Part shown: positions 1 to 7,963 of the stretch, in pieces
Layout of the letters: the number at the start of each line of letters is the position of its first letter
Numbering within the stretch: position 1 is the stretch's first letter
DNA from: Planotetraspora silvatica
GTDB lineage: Bacteria; Actinomycetota; Actinomycetes; Streptosporangiales; Streptosporangiaceae
Assembly (NCBI RefSeq): GCF_016863315.1
Contig: NZ_BOOQ01000005.1
Span: forward strand, 62,001-126,000
DNA: 64,000 bases
Reading direction: 5' to 3'
Position numbers and translations under genes: made by a program
The notes under the pieces: generated by a model
Seen by the model: the letters and a program-made list of their open reading frames with translations, nothing else
Database searches by the model: none
What the model was told of the DNA's origin: nothing

Positions 1-1
1 C

Positions 2-1651
2 GCCGACGCCGTCACGATCGCTTACGAGCTCTTCGGACATTACGAGAGGCCAGGGGCTTCCACTCTCATCGGAAGCCACGTGCTGAACAGGAAGACAGGG
101 GCGACCGTCGACTTGGGCGACGTGAAGATCGTCGGTCTCAGCCAGGATGGCAAGAAGGTCGTCTACATATCTCAATGCTCTGGTTGCAAGCAGGGCCTTT
201 ACGTGGAGGACCTCGCCACCAGAGTCGCCAACCGGCTGGACTGGAGCTACGGCGGTTGCTGCGTCCGCCTTTGGGCCTCCTTCGACGGGTCGCGAACGGC
301 GGTGTTCTGGTCGGAGTTCCCGCACACCACCGAACCGGGGGACGACGGCCGTCGCTGGTACGTCCGCGATCTGCCGACCGGCGTCTACAAGATGCTGAAG
401 GATCCCGAGGATCCGGGCTTCGACACGTTTCAAACAGGCTCCGCGGTGAGCCCAGGGGGCCGGTTCATCGCCTACGAGCGACAGGAAACCAGCTCAGGCG
501 GACGAAGGGTCGTGGCCTTCGACCAGGTGACCGGGCAATACACCCGGGTAACCGTCACGATGGGAGGGATGGGGGTGGGCGGCATCAGCAACAGCGGCAA
601 GCTGGTGTTCGAGACCTCCGAGAAGCTGGTGCCACAGGACACCAACTCCGATCTCGACATCTACGTCCGCGACTTGGTGAGCGGCGCCGTCACCTTGATC
701 AGCACTGACGAGGCCGGAGCGGCCGCCGGTGCGAGCATCGTGAAACCGCTCATCACCGCGGACGGCCGGTACGTCACCTACGGACGCTGGCGCGGGGGTC
801 TCGAGTCGGTATTCGCCAACCTGGCGACGGGTGCGCAGCGCGTGCTGACCGGCCTCGACGGCGACAAGTCAGCGATATATACGGATTTGTCAAGTTATGG
901 CCACGAGGTCCTCGCGTTGTCGCGTAACGGCCGTTATCTCGCGATGAGCGCCCGTACCGAGGCGGGCCGGCCGGGCATCGTCCTTCGTGACCAGGCGCAG
1001 GACTGTGCGGGTGATTTCGTCACCGCCACCGGGTCCGGTTCCGAGCCGCTCTACGGTTCACCGTTCGACGACGTCCTGTACGGGTCTCCGGGCCAGGACA
1101 CCATCTACGGCTACGGCGGGAACGACGTGGTCTGCGGGCTGGGCGGTGACGACGTCGTCGACGGCGGTCCCGGCGACGACGCCCTCTACGGCGGCGAGGG
1201 CGACGACCGCATCGAAGGCAACGAGGGCGACGACGTGGTCGAAGGCGGCGTGGGCGCCGACACCCTGAACGGGGGCATCGGCACCGACGCGCTGCTGTAC
1301 CGCTACGCGACGGCCGGGGTGGACGTGAGCCTCAGCCGGGTGACCCCGAACGGCATGCCGGGGGAGGGCGACCTGGTCTTCAACGACTTCGAGCAGATCT
1401 ACGGCTCGGCCCACGACGACACCCTGAGCGGCCGCGACAACAGTGAGAAGCTGGTCGGCCATGCCGGTGACGACCTGCTTCTCGGCATGGACGGAAACGA
1501 CGAGCTATGGGGCGGCGACGGCCACGACGTCCTCGTCGGCATGGCCGGCGACGACTACCTCAACGGCGGCCCCGGCCCCTCGGACTCCTGCGCCGGTGGT
1601 CCGGGAACGAACGGTTTCGGCGACTGCAGGTTCACCTCGAACGTGCCCTGA
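2..1651 (+). CDS. Beta-propeller protein with C-terminal RTX-type calcium-binding repeats (5' partial)
   Basis: The reading frame is already open at the window edge (a GTG at 80 is only an internal candidate), so the N-terminus, and any signal peptide, is missing. The first ~310 visible residues look like a TolB/WD40-type propeller, with recurring phrases such as SPGGRFIAY and SRNGRYLAM that match the blade signature SpDGrxiay. From about residue 345 there are two blocks of GGxGxDx(L/V/I)xG nonapeptides, e.g. YGGNDVVCG and GGEGDDRIEG, the calcium-binding beta-roll type. Such proteins are normally secreted or cell-surface. The function of the propeller is unknown; similar fusions occur widely in actinomycete exoproteomes. 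The gene ends about 90 bp before the next promoter. Confidence 0.85.
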   Translation, partial: ADAVTIAYELFGHYERPGASTLIGSHVLNRKTGATVDLGDVKIVGLSQDGKKVVYISQCSGCKQGLYVEDLATRVANRLDWSYGGCCVRLWASFDGSRTAVFWSEFPHTTEPGDDGRRWYVRDLPTGVYKMLKDPEDPGFDTFQTGSAVSPGGRFIAYERQETSSGGRRVVAFDQVTGQYTRVTVTMGGMGVGGISNSGKLVFETSEKLVPQDTNSDLDIYVRDLVSGAVTLISTDEAGAAAGASIVKPLITADGRYVTYGRWRGGLESVFANLATGAQRVLTGLDGDKSAIYTDLSSYGHEVLALSRNGRYLAMSARTEAGRPGIVLRDQAQDCAGDFVTATGSGSEPLYGSPFDDVLYGSPGQDTIYGYGGNDVVCGLGGDDVVDGGPGDDALYGGEGDDRIEGNEGDDVVEGGVGADTLNGGIGTDALLYRYATAGVDVSLSRVTPNGMPGEGDLVFNDFEQIYGSAHDDTLSGRDNSEKLVGHAGDDLLLGMDGNDELWGGDGHDVLVGMAGDDYLNGGPGPSDSCAGGPGTNGFGDCRFTSNVP

Positions 1652-1719
1652 TCGCCCCCTCGGTCCGTCGGCGGCGACCCGGGGAGCCGCCGCGGAACCC
1701 GGGGACTGTTCGACATACA

Positions 1720-1735
1720 TACCGGCTGGTCGGTA
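1720..1735. promoter_or_regulatory. Probable TetR operator before the acyl-CoA operon
   Basis: TACCGGCTGGTCGGTA is an imperfect 16-bp palindrome lying 10 bp before the GTG start of the kinase gene. Its core ACCGnCTGGTCGGT recurs just upstream of the tetR gene that closes the cluster (6931-6944). This is the pattern expected if that TetR protein represses both transcripts. Confidence 0.7.
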
Positions 1736-1745
1736 CGCTGCTGGC

Positions 1746-2771
1746 GTGAGTGATCCAGGGGCGAACCATCCAGGAACGGACCTTCCGGAGGCGAATGGCC
1801 GGAAGGCAGGCGTTTCCGAGGGCGCCGCCGACCCGCCGGGCCTCGACCTGGGCCGGCTCGCGGATCACCTGTGTGAAGCGGGGCTTGTTCGCGGCCCGCT
1901 CTCCGCCGAGATGATCACGGGCGGGAAGTCCAACCTCACCTACGTCGTCAGGGACGGCGACGCGACGTTCGTCGTCCGCAGGCCGCCGCTCGGCCATGTG
2001 CTCGCGACCGCGCACGACATGAGCCGTGAGTACCGCGTCATGAGCGCGCTCCAGGACACGCCGGTCCCGGTGCCGCGGACCTTTCACCTGTGCCAGGACG
2101 CCGACGTGATCGGCGCTCCCTTCTACGTCATGGAGTACGTCGAGGGCGGCCAGCCCCCGATCGACCCCGCTCTGGCCCACCAACTCGTCGACGTGCTGGC
2201 GGCGCTCCACTCGATCGCCCCCGGCAGCGTCGGCCTCGGCGACTTCGGCAGGCCGGACGGCTTCCTCGAGCGACAGGTCAGCCGGTGGAAGCGCCAGCTC
2301 GACGCCTCGCGCAGCCGTGAGGTCACGGGCATCGACGAGTTGTTCGCACGGCTGTCGCAATCGGTTCCGCGCTCCGGCGAGCCGGCGATCGTGCACGGCG
2401 ACTTCAAGCTGGGCAACACGCTCGTCGCGGACGGCCGGGTCAAGGCCGTCCTCGACTGGGAGATGTCCACACTCGGCGACCCGCTCACCGACCTCGCCCT
2501 GTTCCTCCTGTACGGCGACTTCAACCAGCTCGACAGCGACAACGCGGGCGAGTCGCCTCCCGCGGACGAGCTGGCCGCCCACTACGCGGAGGCGTCCGGC
2601 CGGGACATCTCCCGTGTGGGCTGGTACATCGGCCTGGCCTGTTTCAAGCTCGCGGTGATCGCCGAGGGCATCCACTTCCGCTTCACCCAGGGGCTCACGG
2701 TCGGGGAGGGGTTCGCCGAGGTCGGCGAGCAGGTCGCCCCGCTCGTCGCCCGCGGTCTCGAGGAGGTCTAG
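1746..2771 (+). CDS. Aminoglycoside-phosphotransferase-fold kinase (ACAD10/11 or LvaA type)
   Basis: A 341-residue protein of the APH/choline-kinase fold. The catalytic loop HGDFKLGN is at residues 217-224 (D219 catalytic, N224 metal-binding) and the second metal motif LDWE at 236-239. The GTG at 1746 is chosen because it follows the palindromic promoter site; an open frame extends upstream but overlaps the previous gene. It abuts the acyl-CoA dehydrogenase gene at 2772 with no gap. In mammalian ACAD10/ACAD11 the same two domains are fused, and in Pseudomonas levulinate catabolism (LvaA/LvaC) they are separate; there the kinase phosphorylates a 4-hydroxyacyl-CoA so that the dehydrogenase-like partner can eliminate phosphate. 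A similar 4-hydroxyacyl-CoA kinase role is inferred. A true antibiotic kinase is unlikely in this setting. Confidence 0.85.
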   Translation: MSDPGANHPGTDLPEANGRKAGVSEGAADPPGLDLGRLADHLCEAGLVRGPLSAEMITGGKSNLTYVVRDGDATFVVRRPPLGHVLATAHDMSREYRVMSALQDTPVPVPRTFHLCQDADVIGAPFYVMEYVEGGQPPIDPALAHQLVDVLAALHSIAPGSVGLGDFGRPDGFLERQVSRWKRQLDASRSREVTGIDELFARLSQSVPRSGEPAIVHGDFKLGNTLVADGRVKAVLDWEMSTLGDPLTDLALFLLYGDFNQLDSDNAGESPPADELAAHYAEASGRDISRVGWYIGLACFKLAVIAEGIHFRFTQGLTVGEGFAEVGEQVAPLVARGLEEV

Positions 2772-3977
2772 ATGAATTTCGCGTTCGACGACACCACGGC
2801 CGAGTTGCGAGCGAGGCTCCTGGCGTTCATGGACGAGTGCGTCGTCCCGGCTGAGCGAGCCTACGAGGAGCAGGCTGCCACCAGCGGCTGGGGCCCGCCG
2901 CCCCTGCTCGAGGACCTGAAGGGGGAGGCGCGCAAGCGCGGCCTGTGGAACCTCTTCCTGCCGGGCGAGGAGGGCGCGGGGCTCACCAACCTGCAGTACG
3001 CGCCGCTGGCCGAGATCATGGGCAGGTCCCCGTCGATCGCCGCGTCCGCGACCAACTGCGCCGCGCCGGACACCGGCAACATGGAGTTGCTCGCGCAGTT
3101 CGGCAGCGAGTGGCAGCGCAAGGAGTACCTGGAGCCGCTGCTGAACGGTGAGATCCGCTCGGCCTTCGCGATGACCGAACCCGACGTGGCCTCCTCCGAC
3201 GCGACGAACATCTCGACGTCGATCGTCAGGGATGGCGGGGAGTACGTCATCAACGGCCGCAAGTGGTTCATCACCGGGGCGATGAACCCGAACTGCAAGG
3301 TTCTCATCGTCATGGGGAAGACCGACCCCGAGGCCCCGTCGCACCGCCAGCAGAGCATGGTCCTCGTGCCGCGAGGCACCCCGGGCCTGACGATCAAGCG
3401 GGGCATGAAGGTCTTCGGCTACGACGACGCCAGCCACGGCGGCCACGCCGAGGTCGTCTTCGAGGACGTCAGGGTGCCCGCCGACCACCTGATCGGCGAG
3501 GAGGGCGGCGGCTTCGCCATCGCCCAGGCGCGCCTCGGGCCCGGCCGCATCCACCACTGCATGCGCCTGATCGGCGCGGCCGAGCGCGCGGTCGAGCTCA
3601 TGTGCAGGCGGGCCCTGTCACGCAGCACGTTCGGCAAGACCATCGCCCAACAGGGAGTCGTGCAGGACTGGATCGCCGAGTCCCGCGTCCGGATCGAGCA
3701 GCTCCGGCTCCTGGTGCTCAAGACGGCCTGGCTTATGGACACCGTCGGCAACCGCGGCGCCCACACCGAGATCCAGGCCATCAAGATCGCCACTCCGGCG
3801 GCCGTGGAGTGGATCCTCGACAAGGCGATCCAGGTGCACGGCGCGGGCGGGCTCAGCCAGGACTTCCCGCTCGCCGGCGCGTGGGCGGGCGTGCGGAGCC
3901 TCAGGTTCGCCGACGGCCCCGACGAGGTGCACAAGAGGTCTCTGGCCTACCGCGAGCTCAAGAAGTACATGGACTGA
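2772..3977 (+). CDS. Acyl-CoA dehydrogenase family protein, ACAD10/11-like
   Basis: A 401-residue flavoprotein of the acyl-CoA dehydrogenase family: helical N-domain, middle beta-domain with the substrate/FAD motif FAMTEPDVASSD near residues 135-146, and a C-terminal helical domain with the R-S-T-F-G-K FAD-contact motif near residue 285. The C-terminal segment RFADGPDEVHKRSLAYRELKK is the form seen in the ACAD10/11 branch rather than in classical FadE enzymes. It starts directly after the stop of the kinase gene, with GAGGAGG as ribosome site inside that gene's last codons, so the two are translationally linked. It probably acts with the upstream kinase on a phosphorylated hydroxyacyl-CoA (inferred), or is an ordinary dehydrogenase for a branched acyl-CoA. 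Confidence 0.9.
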   Translation: MNFAFDDTTAELRARLLAFMDECVVPAERAYEEQAATSGWGPPPLLEDLKGEARKRGLWNLFLPGEEGAGLTNLQYAPLAEIMGRSPSIAASATNCAAPDTGNMELLAQFGSEWQRKEYLEPLLNGEIRSAFAMTEPDVASSDATNISTSIVRDGGEYVINGRKWFITGAMNPNCKVLIVMGKTDPEAPSHRQQSMVLVPRGTPGLTIKRGMKVFGYDDASHGGHAEVVFEDVRVPADHLIGEEGGGFAIAQARLGPGRIHHCMRLIGAAERAVELMCRRALSRSTFGKTIAQQGVVQDWIAESRVRIEQLRLLVLKTAWLMDTVGNRGAHTEIQAIKIATPAAVEWILDKAIQVHGAGGLSQDFPLAGAWAGVRSLRFADGPDEVHKRSLAYRELKKYMD

Positions 3978-3993
3978 GTGGAGGGGACGACTC

Positions 3994-5166
3994 GTGGGAT
4001 GGGATGAGGCGGCGGTCGACGAGCGCGCTCAGGCGTTCCTGGCCGAGCACGATCCGGCGAAGATGGAACGGCTCGACTTCCTGCGCGCGCGGTTCGACGC
4101 CGGTCTGGCTTGGGTGCACTTTCCCGAAGGGCTCGGCGGCCTCGGCGCGGCGCGGGGTCTGCAGGCGGTCGTGGAGCGGAGGTTCCGCGGCACGCCGGAC
4201 AACAACCCCGGCCTGATCACCATCGGTCTCGGCATGGCCGCCCCGACGATCCTCGCCTTCGGCACCGACGAGCAGCGGCAACGGTTCCTCCGGCCACTGT
4301 GGACGGGGGAAGAGGTCTGGTGCCAGCTCTTCAGCGAGCCGGGCGCCGGATCCGATCTCGCGACGCTCGCCACCCGGGCGGTCAGGGAGGGCGACGAATG
4401 GGTCGTCGACGGGCAGAAGGTCTGGACGTCGGGCGCCCACCACTCCCGCTGGGCGATCCTGGTCGCGCGCACCGACCCGGACGTGCCGAAGCACCGCGGG
4501 CTCAGCTATTTCGTGTGCGACATGGAGGCCCCCGGCGTCGAGGTGCGGCCGCTGCGCCAGATCACCGGTGAGGCCGAGTTCAACGAGGTCTTCCTCACCG
4601 GCGTCCGGCTGCCCGATTCGCTCCGGCTCGGCGAGGTCGGCGACGGCTGGCGCGTCGCGCAGACCACGCTGATGAACGAGCGGGTGGCGATCGGCGGCAC
4701 GCCGACCAGGCGGACGATGATCGGCCTGCTCAGCGAGACGTGGCGCGAGCGTCCCGAGCTGCGCACCCACGCCCTGCACCAGCGGCTGCTCAAGCTCTGG
4801 GTCGACGCGGAGGTCATGCGCCTCACGGCGACCCGGCTGCGCGAGCAGCTCGCCGCGGGGCATCCCGGCCCCGAGGGGTCGGGGATGAAGCTGGCCTTCG
4901 CGCGGCTCAACCAGGAGCTGACCGGCCTGGAGGTCGAGCTGCTGCGCGAGGACGGCCTGGCCTACGACGACTGGGCGTTCCGCCGCTCCGACAGCGTCGA
5001 CTTCCTCGGCCGCGGGTCCGGTTACCGCTACCTGCGGGCCAAGGGCAACTCCATCGAGGGCGGCACGTCGGAGATCCTCCGCAACATCATCGCCGAACGC
5101 GTCCTCGGGCTCCCGTCCGAGCCCCGTGTCGACAAGGACGTCGCCTGGAAGGACCTCCCCCGATGA
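3994..5166 (+). CDS. Acyl-CoA dehydrogenase (first subunit of an adjacent pair)
   Basis: A 390-residue acyl-CoA dehydrogenase. Visible landmarks are LFSEPGAGSDLA around residues 110-120 (acyl-CoA/FAD site), VDGQKVWTSGAHH and the C-terminal NSIEGGTSEILRNIIAERVLG. The start is the GTG at 3994, 7 bases after a GGAGGGG ribosome site. It overlaps the next acyl-CoA dehydrogenase by the ATGA tetranucleotide. Paired, overlapping dehydrogenase genes of this type in actinobacteria often encode alpha2beta2 heterotetramers in steroid or cholesterol side-chain breakdown (ChsE4/E5 type); the substrate here is unknown. It lies in the TetR-controlled cluster. Confidence 0.9.
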   Translation: MGWDEAAVDERAQAFLAEHDPAKMERLDFLRARFDAGLAWVHFPEGLGGLGAARGLQAVVERRFRGTPDNNPGLITIGLGMAAPTILAFGTDEQRQRFLRPLWTGEEVWCQLFSEPGAGSDLATLATRAVREGDEWVVDGQKVWTSGAHHSRWAILVARTDPDVPKHRGLSYFVCDMEAPGVEVRPLRQITGEAEFNEVFLTGVRLPDSLRLGEVGDGWRVAQTTLMNERVAIGGTPTRRTMIGLLSETWRERPELRTHALHQRLLKLWVDAEVMRLTATRLREQLAAGHPGPEGSGMKLAFARLNQELTGLEVELLREDGLAYDDWAFRRSDSVDFLGRGSGYRYLRAKGNSIEGGTSEILRNIIAERVLGLPSEPRVDKDVAWKDLPR

Positions 5167-6302
5167 GTCAGGAAGCGCAGAGCCCGATGACGCTGCTCTA
5201 CACCGAGGTGGAGGAGGAGCTGCGGGCGGCCGTCCGCGGCCTGCTGTCCGGCCGGAGCTCCCCCTCCGAGGTGCTGGCCCACGTCGAGTCGGCGGCGTCG
5301 GACGGAGCCGTGCCGTACGACCTGGAGGTGTGGAAGGCGCTCGGGCGGGACATCGGCGCGGCCGGGCTGCTGATCCCCGAGGACCTGGGCGGCGCCGGCG
5401 CGACCGCGCGCGAGGCGGCCGTCGTCCTGGAGGAACTGGGCCGTGCGGTGGCTCCCGTGCCGTATCTCAGCAGCGCCGTCCTCGCCACGCGGGCGCTGCT
5501 CGGCGCGGAGGACGAGGCCGCGCGGGACCTGCTCGGACGGCTGGCGTCGGGAGAGGTCACCGCCGCACTCGCGGTGTCGTTCGCGGCCTCGCCGTACACG
5601 CCGCCGCTCTCGGCGGTGACGCTCGGCGCGGACGGCGCCCTCACCGGCAGGGTGACCGGGGTGATCGGCGCGGAGGTGGCCGACGTCCTGATCGTCCCGG
5701 TCGCGGTGGAGGGGAGCGGCTCGGCGCTCTACGCCGTGGACGCGTCGGAGGCGAGGATCAAGACCGTGGCGTCCCTCGATCTGACCAGGCCCATCGCGAC
5801 GGTGTCGTTCTCCGGGGCACAGGGGCGGCCCGTCGGGAGCGCCGCCGGCGTCGGGGACGCCCTGCTGCTGGCGGCGGGCCTGCTGGCGTCCGAGCAGCTC
5901 GGAGTGGCCGAGTGGTGCCTGACGACGACGGTGGCCTACGTCAAGGAGCGCAAGCAGTTCGCCAGGCCGGTCGGCTCGTTCCAGGCGATCAAGCACCGGC
6001 TGGCCGACCTGTGGCTGGAGATCGTCGGCGCCAGGGCCGCCGCCCGCAACGCCGCCGCCCTGCTGGGCGCCGGTGAGGACGCGCACGTCGCGGTCGCGGT
6101 CGCCCAGGCGCACTGCGGAGTGGCGGCCGTGCACGCCGCGGAGGAGTGCGTGCAGCTTCATGGCGGTATCGGGATGACCTGGGAGCATCCCGCGCATCTC
6201 TACCTCAAGCGGGCCAAGGCCGACGAGATCGCACTGGGCACTCCCGGTGACCACCGCGAGGCCCTCGCCCTGATGGCCGACCTGCCGGGTCCGGTCAACT
6301 GA
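5163..6302 (+). CDS. Acyl-CoA dehydrogenase (second subunit of the pair)
   Basis: A 379-residue acyl-CoA dehydrogenase family protein starting at the ATG of the ATGA overlap. It is more divergent than its neighbour: the middle domain is shortened and the acyl-CoA/FAD motif is weak, whereas the C-terminal domain is recognisable (YVKERKQFARPVGSFQAIKH and VQLHGGIGMTWEHPAHLYLKRA). This fits the second, partly FAD-deficient chain of a heteromeric dehydrogenase. Its 3' end overlaps the convergent tetR gene by 8 bp, so it is the last gene of the operon. Confidence 0.88.
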   Translation: MSQEAQSPMTLLYTEVEEELRAAVRGLLSGRSSPSEVLAHVESAASDGAVPYDLEVWKALGRDIGAAGLLIPEDLGGAGATAREAAVVLEELGRAVAPVPYLSSAVLATRALLGAEDEAARDLLGRLASGEVTAALAVSFAASPYTPPLSAVTLGADGALTGRVTGVIGAEVADVLIVPVAVEGSGSALYAVDASEARIKTVASLDLTRPIATVSFSGAQGRPVGSAAGVGDALLLAAGLLASEQLGVAEWCLTTTVAYVKERKQFARPVGSFQAIKHRLADLWLEIVGARAAARNAAALLGAGEDAHVAVAVAQAHCGVAAVHAAEECVQLHGGIGMTWEHPAHLYLKRAKADEIALGTPGDHREALALMADLPGPVN

Positions 6303-6897
6303 TCGAGTGGCCGAGGGAGCCGAGCAGGAGGTCGGCGAAGTGCCTGCCGACCTCCTGGCCGGAGAGCGGCCCGTCGGGGCTGTACCACGTGCCGAGGTGG
6401 TGGACGGAGCCGAAGAAGAAGTCGACCACCATCTCGGCCGGGATGTCCTCGCGGAACACTCCGGCGCGCTGGCCCTCGGCGACCAGGTCGCGGAAGCGCT
6501 CGTGGTAGCGGCGGCGCTCGGCGCGGACGGTCTTGTACGTCTCGGGGGCGAGTTGGTGCATCGACCGGAAGAAGATCTTGGAATCGTCGAGGTTCTCGAC
6601 CGTGGTGACGACCACGTCCATCGCGGTGGCGTGCAGGCGCTCGGCGACCGGCCCCTCCGCGTCGGCGAACCGGGTCAGGCGCTCCATCTGCAGACGGAGG
6701 ACACGGCCGTAGATCTCGTGCAGGAGGTCATCTTTTGATCCGAAATAGTGGTACATGGCGCCCTTGGTGACGCCGGCGGCTGCGACGATCTCCTGGACGG
6801 ATGTGCTCTCGAAACCGCGTTCGGCGAACAGCCGGGTGGCCTCGGCGAGCAGGCGCCGGCGGACCGGCTCCTCCACGGTGACTGCGCTGCGCGCCAT
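6295..6897 (-). CDS. TetR family transcriptional regulator of the acyl-CoA cluster
   Basis: A 200-residue TetR regulator. The N-terminal helix-turn-helix is at residues ~18-60 (ATRLFAERGFESTSVQEI, then AAGVTKGAMYHYFGSKDDLL), and the rest is a C-terminal all-helical ligand domain. The ATG at 6897 follows a strong AGGAGGA site. It is convergent with, and overlaps, the last dehydrogenase gene. A palindrome 33 bp upstream of its start is nearly identical to the one before the kinase gene, so it probably represses itself and the operon and is released by an acyl-CoA intermediate (inferred from relatives such as KstR2 and FadR-type TetR proteins). Confidence 0.92.
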   Translation of the reverse strand: MARSAVTVEEPVRRRLLAEATRLFAERGFESTSVQEIVAAAGVTKGAMYHYFGSKDDLLHEIYGRVLRLQMERLTRFADAEGPVAERLHATAMDVVVTTVENLDDSKIFFRSMHQLAPETYKTVRAERRRYHERFRDLVAEGQRAGVFREDIPAEMVVDFFFGSVHHLGTWYSPDGPLSGQEVGRHFADLLLGSLGHSIS

Positions 6898-6929
6898 CGT
6901 GTCCTCCTCGTTGTCTGTACGGCACAGCG

Positions 6930-6945
6930 TACCGACTGGTCGGTC
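6930..6945. promoter_or_regulatory. Probable TetR operator upstream of tetR
   Basis: The 14-bp core ACCGACTGGTCGGT has perfect 6-bp arms (ACCGAC/GTCGGT). It lies 33 bp before the tetR start on the minus strand and matches the site at 1720-1735 in 13 of 14 core positions. Confidence 0.7.
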
Positions 6946-7077
6946 GACGTGCTGGGGACGGGGCCAATCCCCGGTTTCGGAGGCGGGAATGGGCTAATTT
7001 CCTATCCCGAGGAGAGCTGGGGTTCCTACTTGGGTATCCCTGAGAAAGCCGCCTGCCTACCGTGGGGGAGTTTCGCC

Positions 7078-7848
7078 ATGCCCAGTGGCTCGATCTACGT
7101 GCCTCAGGACGAGAAGTTCAAAGGAGCCTCGCCGCAGAACCTGTACGAGACCTTCTGGTTCGCCGGGCGCAAGAACCGGCTCCGTGTCCGCGCCGCCGTC
7201 GGGGTGGCCGGCTTCATCGCCGGCTACTACCTCGCGTACCAGATGGGGCTGGACAATCCCTTCGCCGCCGGCGTGCTGCTCGCCGCCGCCGCGGCCCTGG
7301 TCGACCTCCTGATCGCCTGGCGCTCCCACGAGCGCACTGCCGTGTGGCGGGGCAAGCGCCGCGGCGAGGTCAGGACCGGGAGGCTCCTGCGCCGAGGGCT
7401 GGCCCGGCACGGCTACCGCGTCATGAACGGCCGTGCCATACCCGGTGAGGCCTCGATCGACCACCTGGTCATCGGACCGGGAGGCGTGTGGATCGTGGAC
7501 AACGAGGCGTGGGAACCCGACACCCACATCGCCAGATACGGCGAGCGCCTGTTCTTCGACGAGAAGTTCGGCACCTCGGTGGCCAAGGGGCTGATCGGCG
7601 CCGCCACGTCGATGGCGGGGCTGCTGAGCCGCGAGACCGGCATCACGGTCACGATCACGCCGGTGCTTGCGATCCACGGCGGCAAGATCGACTCACGCGG
7701 CGGGGTGCTCACGGGAGAGGGACTGACGGTCTCCTACCCGCGCAAGGTGGCGCGCTGGATCCGCTCGGAACCGACCGCCGAACTGACTGCGGAGCAGATC
7801 GAGTTGTTGTCGCGGACGGCCGCCCGCATCCTGCGCCGCATGATGTGA
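7078..7848 (+). CDS. Membrane-anchored NERD (nuclease-related) domain protein
   Basis: A 256-residue protein beginning at an ATG preceded by GTGGGGGAG. Two hydrophobic segments (about residues 39-60 and 63-82) form an N-terminal membrane hairpin. A NERD domain follows from about residue 95: RTGRLLRRGL, then SIDHLVIGPGGVWIVDNEAW. In typical NERD domains the equivalent of DNE is D-T-K, with the lysine completing a PD-(D/E)xK-like site; here a glutamate stands there, so nuclease activity is doubtful. The gene is monocistronic between tetR and the convergent VWA gene. Its cellular role is unknown. Confidence 0.75.
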   Translation: MPSGSIYVPQDEKFKGASPQNLYETFWFAGRKNRLRVRAAVGVAGFIAGYYLAYQMGLDNPFAAGVLLAAAAALVDLLIAWRSHERTAVWRGKRRGEVRTGRLLRRGLARHGYRVMNGRAIPGEASIDHLVIGPGGVWIVDNEAWEPDTHIARYGERLFFDEKFGTSVAKGLIGAATSMAGLLSRETGITVTITPVLAIHGGKIDSRGGVLTGEGLTVSYPRKVARWIRSEPTAELTAEQIELLSRTAARILRRMM

Positions 7849-7922
7849 TCCTCGGCCGGCTGGGAGATCGACGCGGGCGAAGGGTGTCGATGCGACCAGG
7901 GGCCGATGCCGGACATGGGCCC

Positions 7923-7944
7923 GATCGAGGTGGGGATCTCGATC
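7923..7944. terminator. Hairpin between convergent genes
   Basis: GATCGAG and CTCGATC form a 7-bp stem with an 8-nt loop between the convergent NERD and VWA genes. There is no T-tract, as is common in high-GC actinomycetes; it is a modest candidate for a bidirectional terminator. Confidence 0.35.
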
Positions 7945-7963
7945 CGGGAGACGGCTCGAGGGT

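Noticed and set aside
1632-3557. Long open frame (over 600 codons) on the minus strand
   Set aside because: It is antisense to the kinase and dehydrogenase genes, which have clear motifs, and its translation is Arg/Gly/Val-rich without a domain; a typical high-GC shadow.
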